A stretch of DNA of 64,000 bases, from assembly GCF_031846265.1 (NCBI RefSeq), contig NZ_JAVRIA010000006.1:154574-218573 (forward strand), read 5' to 3'. Origin of the DNA: Microcosmobacter mediterraneus (GTDB lineage Bacteria > Bacteroidota > Bacteroidia > Flavobacteriales > Flavobacteriaceae). The notes under the pieces were generated by a model, which worked only from the letters and a program-made list of their open reading frames with translations, was not told the origin of the DNA and ran no database searches. Below, one piece after another: positions 52,756-61,016 of the stretch. Made by a program: the position numbers and the translations under genes. How positions within the stretch are numbered: the stretch's first letter is position 1; each line of letters begins with the position of its first letter.

Positions 52756-53760
52756 ATGTACAATTCTAAAATCACTGGACTCGGAAAATATGTCCCTGAA
52801 AATGTAGTAACCAATAATGATTTAAAACAATGGATGGATACCAGTGACGAATGGATCCAAGAACGCACAGGAATTAAAGAACGTCGATGGATTAAAGAAG
52901 GTACAGAAGACACCTCTGCTGTTATGGGCGCAAAAGCATCTAAAATGGCTATAGAACGCTCTGGTTTAGATAAGGATGACATTGATTTTATTGTGTTTGC
53001 AACCATGACACCAGATTACTATTTTCCTGGATGTGGTGTGCAATTACAAGACATGCTCAACATGCCAAACGTTGGAGCTATAGATATTAGAAATCAGTGT
53101 TCTGGGTTTGTATATGCAATTTCGGTTGCCGACCAATTTATAAAAACAGGAATGTACAAGAACATTCTTGTTGTTGGTGCAGAATACCATTCTAATGGTT
53201 TGGATAAAACAACACGTGGTCGTGGTGTCACAGTAATTTTTGGCGATGGTGCTGGTGCTTGTGTCTTATCTAGAGAAGAAGATACCACTAAAGGAATTTT
53301 ATCTTCACACTTACATAGTGAAGGCAAATATGCCGACAAATTAATTGTAGAATCACCAAGTATTAGGCATTGGGTTCCTGAAATCTTAGAAGGTGGCGAA
53401 GAGGATTTATCCTATTTCCCGTATATGGATGGCACTTTTGTATTTAAACATGCTGTAGTACGCTTTAGTGAAGTCATTATGGAAGGCTTAATGGCTAACG
53501 GTTTACAAAAAGAGGATATCGATGTGCTTATACCACATCAAGCCAATTTAAGAATTGCGCAGTTTATACAAAAGAAATTTGGTTTACGTGATGACCAAGT
53601 CTTTAACAACATTATGAAATATGGTAACACTACTGCTGCCTCAGTGATTATTGCTTTGACTGAAGCTTGGGAAGAAGGTAAAGTAAAGGAAGGAGACACT
53701 GTTGTGCTCGCCGCTTTTGGTAGTGGCTTTACTTGGGGAAGTGCGATTATTAGGTGGTAG
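52756..53760 (+). CDS. FabH-type 3-oxoacyl-ACP synthase III
   Basis: This 334-residue condensing enzyme has the catalytic Cys115 in IRNQCSGFVYAI, the His in IPHQANLRI and the Asn in KYGNTTAAS, the triad of FabH. It starts MYNSKITGLGKYVPEN. The enzyme joins acetyl-CoA (or a branched acyl-CoA in relatives) with malonyl-ACP. The distance from other fatty-acid genes suggests a second or dedicated FabH, perhaps for branched or long-chain starter units. DUF6090 begins directly behind it, so its message continues there. Confidence 0.9.
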   Translation: MYNSKITGLGKYVPENVVTNNDLKQWMDTSDEWIQERTGIKERRWIKEGTEDTSAVMGAKASKMAIERSGLDKDDIDFIVFATMTPDYYFPGCGVQLQDMLNMPNVGAIDIRNQCSGFVYAISVADQFIKTGMYKNILVVGAEYHSNGLDKTTRGRGVTVIFGDGAGACVLSREEDTTKGILSSHLHSEGKYADKLIVESPSIRHWVPEILEGGEEDLSYFPYMDGTFVFKHAVVRFSEVIMEGLMANGLQKEDIDVLIPHQANLRIAQFIQKKFGLRDDQVFNNIMKYGNTTAASVIIALTEAWEEGKVKEGDTVVLAAFGSGFTWGSAIIRW

Positions 53761-53761
53761 A

Positions 53762-54487
53762 ATGATAAAATTCTTTAGAAAAATTAGACAAAAAATGCTG
53801 ACTGAAAATAAATTCAGTAAGTACCTGATTTATGCAATTGGAGAAATTATTCTTGTCGTTTTAGGAATCTTGATTGCACTTCAGATTAATAATTGGAATG
53901 AAAACAATAAAAAGAGAAAATCTATCGAGCAATCCTTAATAGAAATTCGAGACAATTTGAGAACGGATAATCTCGAAACACCTAAAATTATCGATAGAGC
54001 TGAAAACGAAATAAAAATTCAAGAAGAATTAATAGAAACTCTGGAAAAAAAAGTAGTATTAGATTCTACTCACAATTACAAAATTGGTAAATGCAATACG
54101 CTTAATGGTATATCAATTACTGTAACTGGATATGAAAAAATTAAAGAAATTGGATTGGGTAACTTGAAAAATAAAGAATTGGAAACTGAGCTTATTTTCT
54201 ATTACGAAAAGCTTAAGAAGAGATTTGAACAGCAACAAGTTTATGACCGAAATAGCTTAACAAATATGTGGTTCCCATATATACAAGCTAATTTTAAGGA
54301 CTTCAGCTATCGAAATTATGCTATTCCAAATAGTTATGAAGCCTTGAGTAGAGATAGCGAATTCTTGGTTTTGTTGAAAATAAATCTAGATACAAGGATA
54401 CCAACTTTAAACAGTTTGATGGATTTACATAATTCGTCAAAAAAGTTAATTGAATTAATAGATAGTGAGCTTAAAATTAAAAAATAA
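53762..54487 (+). CDS. DUF6090-family membrane protein (241 aa)
   Basis: I start at ATG 53762, one base behind the fabH stop; an earlier in-frame ATG at 53702 lies inside fabH. The N-terminus MIKFFRKIRQKMLTENKFSK is followed by a membrane helix (GEIILVVLGILIALQINNW, about 27-46) and a long helical soluble part, the layout of the DUF6090 proteins common in flavobacteria. The function is unknown. Confidence 0.85.
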   Translation: MIKFFRKIRQKMLTENKFSKYLIYAIGEIILVVLGILIALQINNWNENNKKRKSIEQSLIEIRDNLRTDNLETPKIIDRAENEIKIQEELIETLEKKVVLDSTHNYKIGKCNTLNGISITVTGYEKIKEIGLGNLKNKELETELIFYYEKLKKRFEQQQVYDRNSLTNMWFPYIQANFKDFSYRNYAIPNSYEALSRDSEFLVLLKINLDTRIPTLNSLMDLHNSSKKLIELIDSELKIKK

Positions 54488-54772
54488 CGAAAGCACAACA
54501 ACTTTTATAATTCATTGCTCATTGTAAAAAATAGAAAAGCCCAGATAAAAAATCTGGGCTTTTCTCGCTATTAACCAACTTTAACTAACACTAAACTATT
54601 AAAACATGAAGTGGTTTTAACCAGTTTTTGTTTATTTAAGCTTATCACACTTATTAGACGTAATAACTTTAGTTTTATTTCATTTCTTAACATTTTTAAC
54701 TATCAATTAACACTTTAGTATACCTCTACAGACTCTAATTTAATTTGTATTTTGCTACTCTAAACTAACTAT
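54488..54772. other. 285-base intergenic region
   Basis: It holds the terminator at 54533-54570. Read on the minus strand, a GTTAGTTAAAGTTGGTTA segment precedes the hairpin, as seen also near 22115 and 37330. The rest is AT-rich and shows no gene or clear -33/-7 promoter for the DUF819 gene. Confidence 0.4.
54533..54570. terminator. Strong intrinsic terminator behind the DUF6090 gene
   Basis: AGAAAAGCCCAGAT (54533-54546) and ATCTGGGCTTTTCT (54552-54565) form a perfect 14-bp stem with a 5-base loop. The best T run lies on the minus strand, so it may also end a minus-strand transcript. Confidence 0.85.
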
Positions 54773-56083
54773 ATGGATACGCAACCGCTTTTTACAGATG
54801 ATACAATTGTTTTCGGACTCCTAATGCTCGCCTTAGGATTTGTATTTTATACAGAATCACTTAAAGGAGGATTTTGGGAAAAATTTTATAAAATAGTTCC
54901 TGGCCTTTTTATGGCGTATATGATTCCTGCATTATTTACAACTCTTGGTCTAATTGCTCCTGAATGGACTACAACTAATGATGCTGGAGAAACCATTGAG
55001 CACAGTACGAGCTTATACTACGTTTCTAGTCGTTATTTATTACCAGCTGCCTTAGTTTTAATGACATTAAGTATTGATTTAAAAGGCATATTTAACTTAG
55101 GTTGGAAAGCACTAGTTATGTTTTTTACTGGAACTATAGGAATTGTTATTGGTGGACCTATTGCAATACTACTAATCTCGCTTTTCTCTCCCGAAACTGT
55201 TGGTGGTGCAGATTTTGATGCCGTTTGGAGAGGTTTATCTACACTTGCAGGAAGCTGGATTGGTGGTGGTGCCAACCAAACAGCTATGTTAGAAATTTAT
55301 CAATACAATCCCTCTAAATATGGAGCCATGGTATTTGTAGATATCGTTGTAGCCAATATTTGGATGGCCATTATTTTAATCGGTATTGGTAAGCGTAATG
55401 CTATAAATAAATGGCTTAAAGCAGATACGTCCTCAATAGAAGACCTTAAAGAAAAGGTAATACAGTTTTCTGAAAAAGTTAAGCGAAATCCATCACTTTC
55501 AGAAATTATGATTATTGGAGCTATTGCCTTTGGAGCGGTAAGTTTTTCGCATTTTGCCTCTAACTTTTTAGCACCTTATTTTGATACTATAGTTGCTAAA
55601 ATTGAAAAAGATACAGTCAGAAATATTTTCACCTTCCTTGGGTCTAAATTTTTCTGGATGATAAGTATTTCAACTCTAATTGCCATTCTACTATCATATA
55701 CAAAAGCTAAGAATTATGAAGGTGCAGGTGCAAGTAAATTTGGAAGTGTTTTTATTTATATTCTAGTCGCATCAATTGGTATGAAAATGGACTTGACTCT
55801 TATCTTTGAAAATAGTGGTTTAATTGTAATTGGAGTAGTTTGGATGACAATACATGCATTACTTCTCATTGTTGTAGCTAAACTCATTAAAGCTCCTTAC
55901 TTTTTCTTAGCAGTTGGCAGTCAGGCTAATGTTGGAGGTGCTGCTTCTGCACCAATTGTAGCTTCAGCATTTCATCCATCGTTAGCTACAGTTGGTGTTC
56001 TTTTAGCTGTATTTGGTTATGCTATTGGAACTATTGCAGCTATTGGATGTACTATTTTAATGCAAATTGCTTCTGGAGGTTAG
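54773..56083 (+). CDS. DUF819-family membrane permease (436 aa)
   Basis: About eleven to twelve hydrophobic helices are visible. Conserved Gly-rich stretches (GSWIGGGANQTAMLEIY, SQANVGGAASAPIVASAF) are typical of DUF819, a family of transporter-like proteins with an internal repeat and unknown substrate. The transporter fold is inferred from topology. Upstream there is no gene for 285 bases. Downstream the DUF4369 lipoprotein starts 54 bases later. Confidence 0.88.
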   Translation: MDTQPLFTDDTIVFGLLMLALGFVFYTESLKGGFWEKFYKIVPGLFMAYMIPALFTTLGLIAPEWTTTNDAGETIEHSTSLYYVSSRYLLPAALVLMTLSIDLKGIFNLGWKALVMFFTGTIGIVIGGPIAILLISLFSPETVGGADFDAVWRGLSTLAGSWIGGGANQTAMLEIYQYNPSKYGAMVFVDIVVANIWMAIILIGIGKRNAINKWLKADTSSIEDLKEKVIQFSEKVKRNPSLSEIMIIGAIAFGAVSFSHFASNFLAPYFDTIVAKIEKDTVRNIFTFLGSKFFWMISISTLIAILLSYTKAKNYEGAGASKFGSVFIYILVASIGMKMDLTLIFENSGLIVIGVVWMTIHALLLIVVAKLIKAPYFFLAVGSQANVGGAASAPIVASAFHPSLATVGVLLAVFGYAIGTIAAIGCTILMQIASGG

Positions 56084-56136
56084 TATTCCTAGAATAGTTT
56101 TTAGATATTTGCCTTCAAATTTTAAGACAAAATTTC

Positions 56137-56832
56137 ATGAAGAAATTATTGGTATTAGCTTTAGTAATATGTTGCCTTAGTTGTCAGAAAGAAACTGTTG
56201 CAGACTTTACCCTGAACGGAACTGTTAAAGGTTTAAAGAAAGGAACCTTATACCTTCAAAAATTTAAAGATTCTGTCTACGTAACTCTTGACTCTGCAAG
56301 TCTTAATGGAAATTCCAATTTCACCTTAAAATCTGAATTATCTCAACCAGAAGTTTTATTCTTAAAACTTGATAAAAACAGTAAAGAAGAAAATGTGATT
56401 CCGTTCTTTGCCAATAAAGGTATAACCCAAATAAACACCTCTTTAAAGAACTTTAACTTCGATGCTGAAATCATTGGATCCAAGCAACAAAAATTACTAG
56501 ATGAGTATTTAAAAGTGATGAATCGCTATAACAATCAGAATCTAGATATTATTGAAGCTAGTTTTTTAGCTCAAAAAAATAAAGATAGCGTGGCATTAGA
56601 TTCGCTCACAAAGCAATCTACCAAACTGATTAAAAAGAAATATAGCTATACGATACAGTTTGCCATAAATAATAATGATAGTGAAATTGCACCTTACTTA
56701 GCACTTTATGAAATCCCAGATGCTAATCCTGTATTTATAGATTCTATCTACAAAGGCTTATCTGAAAATGTAAAGAACTCATTATACGGAATAGAGCTGA
56801 ACACGTTTATTTCTGAATTAAATGAGGAATAA
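56137..56832 (+). CDS. DUF4369 lipoprotein (231 aa)
   Basis: The lipobox VICCLSC marks a lipid-anchored protein (Cys in the first 20 residues). The DUF4369 domain is clear in the N-terminal half (ADFTLNGTVKGLKKGTLYLQKF, VYVTLDSASLNGN). In many Bacteroidota proteins this domain precedes a thioredoxin domain; here the thioredoxin part is absent and a helical tail follows (about 110-231). The function is unknown. It is followed by the tRNA-Thr gene on the other strand. Confidence 0.85.
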   Translation: MKKLLVLALVICCLSCQKETVADFTLNGTVKGLKKGTLYLQKFKDSVYVTLDSASLNGNSNFTLKSELSQPEVLFLKLDKNSKEENVIPFFANKGITQINTSLKNFNFDAEIIGSKQQKLLDEYLKVMNRYNNQNLDIIEASFLAQKNKDSVALDSLTKQSTKLIKKKYSYTIQFAINNNDSEIAPYLALYEIPDANPVFIDSIYKGLSENVKNSLYGIELNTFISELNEE

Positions 56833-56862
56833 AAAAACTCTCACACTAAAATAGCATGAGAG
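56831..56862 (-). terminator. Terminator of tRNA-Thr
   Basis: On the minus strand CTCTCA...TGAGAG forms a 6-bp stem followed by seven T. It lies 13 bases behind the tRNA 3' end. Confidence 0.6.
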
Positions 56863-56874
56863 GTAATTTTGAAG

Positions 56875-56948
56875 AGCCGATGGAGGGACTCGAACCCACG
56901 ACCTGCTGATTACAAATCAGCTGCTCTAGCCAGCTGAGCTACATCGGC
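56875..56948 (-). tRNA. tRNA-Thr (TGT anticodon)
   Basis: The minus strand folds as a full cloverleaf: acceptor stem GCCGATG/CATCGGC, D arm with AGCTGGCTAGA, anticodon stem GCTGA/TCAGC around TTTGTAA (anticodon TGT), T arm GTGGG-TTCGAGT-CCCTC, discriminator T. The CCA end is not encoded. Length is 74 bases. A perfect consensus promoter lies just upstream and a terminator just downstream, so it is transcribed alone. Confidence 0.97.
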
Positions 56949-56960
56949 AAAAAAGCGCTG

Positions 56961-56991
56961 CAAATATAATTTTGAAAATTAAAATTGCAAA
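56961..56991 (-). promoter_or_regulatory. tRNA-Thr promoter
   Basis: On the minus strand TTTG, 19 bases, TATATTTG is a full -33/-7 match. The tRNA 5' end is 12 bases downstream. Confidence 0.75.
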
Positions 56992-57005
56992 CTTTTAATC
57001 GGTTT

Positions 57006-57275
57006 TTAGCTTAAAGCATTAATCTTGTCGATTAAGCCTCTACCTCGATCTTCTAATTCTGTATTAACAGCCTTTAAATGTGCTTTACGGTTTTCTACTT
57101 TTCTATCATTGACCTTAGCAATAAGATCGTCAAACGTATTAATGGCATCGTCTATTATAGCTTCACTTTTTTTAGTGTCTTTATCAGGGTTTTGAAGTTC
57201 CCAAACATAGACAGCTTCTATAATATCTCCTAAAACATAATTAATATCCTTTTTTAAATCTCTAATATTTCCCAT
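57006..57275 (-). CDS. Conserved small helical protein (89 aa)
   Basis: The whole protein is predicted to be helical and highly charged (MGNIRDLKKDINYVLGDIIE...), with no membrane segment. I recall similar flavobacterial hypothetical proteins of this length but no function. It lies 36 bases behind manA on the same strand and may be cotranscribed. Confidence 0.6.
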   Translation of the reverse strand: MGNIRDLKKDINYVLGDIIEAVYVWELQNPDKDTKKSEAIIDDAINTFDDLIAKVNDRKVENRKAHLKAVNTELEDRGRGLIDKINALS

Positions 57276-57311
57276 AATCTCAATTATTTGTTAGTTAAAA
57301 ATAAACATTTA

Positions 57312-58283
57312 TTACACATAAACCTCTAAGAGTTTAGCGCCTTTTGAAACAATATTAAAATCTTTAACAGAAGCTGGTATCAATACTGTTTCTCCTTTAG
57401 TTAATATCTCAGTAACAGTATTAGTTTCAATCTTTACTTCGCCATCAACACACATATAAATAAATAATGAATCCTTATCGTTTATTTTGTTTATAGTGCC
57501 TTCTATTGGTAAAAGACTTGTTTTAAAGTAAGGACAATCAACCATTATATTAGACCTGTTAACACTAGACTTGTAATTAACCTTATAATCATTAGCCATG
57601 TTAAAATCAATGGCATCTATAGCTAAATCATTGTGCAATTCGCGTTCATTACCGTGAGCATCCACACGATCCCAATCGTAAACACGATAGGTTATATCAC
57701 TTGTCTGCTGAATTTCAGCAAGCATCACACCTGCTCCAATGGCATGTACACGTCCAACTTCGATGAAATAAGTATCGCCTTCCTTAACCTTATCAAAATT
57801 CAATATTTCAGTCAAGGTCTTTTCTTCTAAATGTTTTAAATACTCTTGAGGCGTTATCTTTTTGTTAAAACCAACAATAAGATTGGCATCTTCATCTGCT
57901 TGCATTACATACCACATTTCAGTTTTACCAAAAGAATTGTGTCGTTTTGCAGCTAACTCATCGTTTGGATGCAACTGAATGGATAAATCTTGTTTTGCAT
58001 CAATAAATTTAATGAGCAAAGGAAATTTATCTCCAAATACCTCGTAATTTTTATCTCCTACCAATGCATGTTGATATTTAGATAAAAGTGATTTTAACGA
58101 TTCACCTTTTAATCTGCCGTTTGCAACAATTGATGTATCGCCTTCTACATCACTAATTTCCCAACTCTCTCCTATATTTTGCTGATTGGATGGTTTATTC
58201 AGTTGTTTTGCTAACTTATTTCCTCCCCAAATTTTCTCTTTCAAAATTGGGTAAAACTTTAGTGGATATAATTCTGAATTCAT
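57312..58283 (-). CDS. manA: Mannose-6-phosphate isomerase, class I
   Basis: This zinc-dependent cupin (323 aa) interconverts mannose 6-phosphate and fructose 6-phosphate. It has KEKIWGGNKLAKQLN near the N-terminus, the metal ligands in IQLHPND and KTEMWYVM (His and Glu), and a late RVYDWDRVDAHGNERELH. It is the short bacterial type, similar to Bacillus ManA, not the 390-residue E. coli type. The gene may feed GDP-mannose for the surface glycan. It forms a run with queD and idi with gaps of one base or overlaps. Confidence 0.92.
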   Translation of the reverse strand: MNSELYPLKFYPILKEKIWGGNKLAKQLNKPSNQQNIGESWEISDVEGDTSIVANGRLKGESLKSLLSKYQHALVGDKNYEVFGDKFPLLIKFIDAKQDLSIQLHPNDELAAKRHNSFGKTEMWYVMQADEDANLIVGFNKKITPQEYLKHLEEKTLTEILNFDKVKEGDTYFIEVGRVHAIGAGVMLAEIQQTSDITYRVYDWDRVDAHGNERELHNDLAIDAIDFNMANDYKVNYKSSVNRSNIMVDCPYFKTSLLPIEGTINKINDKDSLFIYMCVDGEVKIETNTVTEILTKGETVLIPASVKDFNIVSKGAKLLEVYV

Positions 58284-58284
58284 A

Positions 58285-58695
58285 TTAGTTCCCTGAATAT
58301 GTTACAAAATTCCTTGGCGTTTCGTAAAGCGTTATCTCTAAATCCAAACTAGTATCTAACTTTGGTTTTATTTTATTGTAAATCACCACAGCAATGTTCT
58401 CTGCAGTTGGATTAAGGTTTTTAAAATCTTCAACCTCTACGTTAAGATTTTTATGATCAAAAGCATCTTCTACTTCAGATTTAATAATGTCTTTCAACAC
58501 TTTCATATCAATGACATAACCCGTTTCAGGATCAATTGCACCTGTAACACTAACAATAAGCTCATAATTATGGCCATGGAAGTTTGGATTATTACATTTT
58601 CCAAATATAGATTCGTTTTTTTCAAAACTCCAATCTTTACGATATAACCTATGCGCTGCATTAAAATGTGCTTTTCTGTGGACGGTTACTCTCAT
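58285..58695 (-). CDS. queD: 6-carboxytetrahydropterin synthase QueD/PTPS-like
   Basis: This 136-residue T-fold enzyme shows the zinc histidines in HFNAAHRL and FHGHNYEL, a Cys in GKCNNPNFHGHN at the catalytic position and the late DHKNLN. QueD makes 6-carboxytetrahydropterin for queuosine tRNA modification. The related PTPS makes pterins, and the two are hard to tell apart by eye. It overlaps idi by 4 bases and lies one base from manA. Confidence 0.88.
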   Translation of the reverse strand: MRVTVHRKAHFNAAHRLYRKDWSFEKNESIFGKCNNPNFHGHNYELIVSVTGAIDPETGYVIDMKVLKDIIKSEVEDAFDHKNLNVEVEDFKNLNPTAENIAVVIYNKIKPKLDTSLDLEITLYETPRNFVTYSGN

Positions 58696-59219
58696 CTGTT
58701 ATTTACATTTATAAATTCGTAAAAACGATCAAATATTATTTTAAACCAAGCAGTATATTCACTTGGATTTAAGGTTATATCTTTCCTTACATCTTCTAAT
58801 TTCATCCATTTCCAATCGGCAACTTCGTTAGGATTTATGACAGGGTTATCTTCAAAATAACCTGTCATTACATGATCGTATTCGTGCTCGGTTAATCCAT
58901 TATCAAAAGGTGCTTTGTAAATAAAGGATGTAGCTTCTTCTAATTCTGTTACAAAGCCCATTTCTTCATGTAAACGTCGTTTCCCTGCTTCAATATTAGT
59001 TTCTCCATCGCGTTGATGACTACAACAAGTATTAGTCCAAAGTCCTGGAGAATGATACTTGTGTAATGCTCGCTGCTGAAGCATTAATTCATTTTTACTA
59101 TTAAAAATAAAAACAGAAAAAGCACGATGTAAAAGCGCTTTTTCATGGGCTTCTAATTTTGGCATTAAACCTACTTTTTCGTCGTGTTCATTAACAAGGA
59201 TAACATGTTCTTCATTCAT
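58692..59219 (-). CDS. idi: Isopentenyl-diphosphate delta-isomerase, type I
   Basis: This 175-residue Nudix-fold enzyme has HRAFSVFIFN, the metal/active Cys segment TNTCCSHQRDGE and the Nudix-like EAGKRRLHEEMG. It interconverts IPP and DMAPP for isoprenoids such as undecaprenyl phosphate and quinones. I start at ATG 59219; a TTG at 59237 in the same frame is weaker. The 4-base overlap with queD shows they are translated together. Confidence 0.92.
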   Translation of the reverse strand: MNEEHVILVNEHDEKVGLMPKLEAHEKALLHRAFSVFIFNSKNELMLQQRALHKYHSPGLWTNTCCSHQRDGETNIEAGKRRLHEEMGFVTELEEATSFIYKAPFDNGLTEHEYDHVMTGYFEDNPVINPNEVADWKWMKLEDVRKDITLNPSEYTAWFKIIFDRFYEFINVNNR

Positions 59220-59296
59220 AGATTGCAAAAATACCAACTAATCCAATAAAAACTTATAAGGATTTACTAAAATAAAGAAAATGACCAGTAGAATAT

Positions 59297-59304
59297 TATC
59301 TTTG
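59297..59304 (+). promoter_or_regulatory. prfC promoter -7 box
   Basis: TATCTTTG is an exact TAnnTTTG match 19 bases before the prfC ATG. No -33 TTG was found at the usual distance. It sits between the divergent genes idi and prfC. Confidence 0.5.
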
Positions 59305-59323
59305 CAACCGATTTTAAGATGAT

Positions 59324-60919
59324 ATGAGTTTTCAAAAAGAAATAGACAGACGACGAACCTTCGGAATTATTTCGCATCCAGATGCTGGTAAAACTACATT
59401 AACTGAAAAGTTATTGCTTTTTGGTGGTGCTATACAAGAAGCTGGTGCTGTAAAAAGTAATAAGATAAAAAAAGGCGCTACTAGTGACTTTATGGAAATA
59501 GAGCGTCAACGTGGAATTTCTGTTGCTACCTCTGTTTTAGCTTTTGAATATAATGGTATAAAGATAAATATTTTAGATACACCTGGTCACAAAGATTTTG
59601 CTGAAGATACGTTTAGAACCCTTACTGCAGTTGATAGTGTTATTGTAGTTATTGATGTTGCAAAAGGTGTTGAAGAGCAGACTGAAAAACTAGTTGAAGT
59701 CTGTAGAATGCGTAATATTCCTATGATTGTTTTTATCAATAAAATGGATAGAGAAGGAAAAGACGCTTTTGATTTATTAGATGAAATTGAACAAAAACTT
59801 GGTCTTAAAGTAACGCCACTTAGTTTCCCTATTGGAATGGGTTACGATTTTAAAGGTATATATAATATTTGGGAAAAGAACATTAATTTATTTAGTGGAG
59901 ATAGTAGAAAAGACATAGAAGAAACTATCGAAATTAATGACCTTGCATCTACTGAATTAGATAAACTTGTAGGCGATAATGCAGCTCAGACTTTAAGAGA
60001 TGAGATTGAGCTAGTTGAAGGTATTTATCCAGAATTTGATAAAGAAACATATTTAAATGGCGATTTACAACCTGTATTTTTTGGATCTGCCTTAAATAAC
60101 TTTGGTGTTAGAGAATTATTAGATTGTTTTGTGGAGATTGCTCCAAAGCCAAGACCAAAAAACAGTGAAGAACGATTGGTAAAACCCAATGAAGATAAAT
60201 TCTCAGGATTTGTATTTAAGATTCATGCTAATATGGATCCTAATCATAGAAACCGTTTAGCTTTTATAAAAATAGTTTCTGGTGAGTTTAAACGGAACAC
60301 GCCTTATCTGCATGTAAGACATAATAAGAAACTAAAATTCTCAAGTCCTAATGCCTTTTTTGCCGAACGAAAAGAAATTGTAGATATTTCTTATCCTGGA
60401 GATATTGTTGGATTACAAGATACAGGAAATTTTAAAATTGGTGATACCTTAACCGAAGGTGAAGTACTAAACTACAAAGGCATTCCTAGTTTTTCACCTG
60501 AGCATTTTAGGTATATCAATAATGCAGATCCTATGAAAGCAAAGCAGCTTTATAAAGGTATAGATCAATTAATGGATGAAGGAGTAGCACAATTGTTTAC
60601 TCTTGAACTCAATGGAAGAAAAGTGATTGGTACAGTTGGCGCACTTCAGTATGAAGTGATTCAATACAGATTAGAGCACGAATATGGCGCAAAATGTACT
60701 TACGAAAACCTTAATGTTCATAAAGCGTGTTGGGTAGATCCTGAAGATGAGAAAAGCGAGGAGTTTAAAGAATTTGTTAGAGTGAAACAACGCTATTTAG
60801 CCAAGGATAAACAAGGGCAATTGGTCTTTTTATCTGATTCAGCATTTTCTATTCAGATGACACAACAGAAATATCCTAACATTAAATTGCATTTCACTTC
60901 TGAATTTGAGTTATGTTGA
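59324..60919 (+). CDS. prfC: Peptide chain release factor 3
   Basis: This 531-residue translational GTPase has SHPDAGKTTLTEK (P-loop, residues 17-29), DTPGHKDFAEDTF and NKMDREGKDAFDLL, followed by EF-Tu-like domain II and the RF3-specific C-terminus (HKACWVDPEDEKSEEFKEF). It removes RF1 or RF2 from the ribosome after release. RF1 is at about 24 kb in this window. Divergent from idi and followed by a LysM protein. Confidence 0.96.
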   Translation: MSFQKEIDRRRTFGIISHPDAGKTTLTEKLLLFGGAIQEAGAVKSNKIKKGATSDFMEIERQRGISVATSVLAFEYNGIKINILDTPGHKDFAEDTFRTLTAVDSVIVVIDVAKGVEEQTEKLVEVCRMRNIPMIVFINKMDREGKDAFDLLDEIEQKLGLKVTPLSFPIGMGYDFKGIYNIWEKNINLFSGDSRKDIEETIEINDLASTELDKLVGDNAAQTLRDEIELVEGIYPEFDKETYLNGDLQPVFFGSALNNFGVRELLDCFVEIAPKPRPKNSEERLVKPNEDKFSGFVFKIHANMDPNHRNRLAFIKIVSGEFKRNTPYLHVRHNKKLKFSSPNAFFAERKEIVDISYPGDIVGLQDTGNFKIGDTLTEGEVLNYKGIPSFSPEHFRYINNADPMKAKQLYKGIDQLMDEGVAQLFTLELNGRKVIGTVGALQYEVIQYRLEHEYGAKCTYENLNVHKACWVDPEDEKSEEFKEFVRVKQRYLAKDKQGQLVFLSDSAFSIQMTQQKYPNIKLHFTSEFELC

Positions 60920-61016
60920 TAAACTATGAATAATTTGAAAAAAGGCGATTTACATTACCATTAGAATGTAATATTTTTACATAAGTAAATCCTTAACCCT
61001 CTCAATTATTCTGCGA

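Noticed and set aside
53702..53761. Earlier ATG for the DUF6090 gene inside fabH
   Set aside because: The family's normal N-terminus (MIKFFRK) begins at 53762, one base after the fabH stop.
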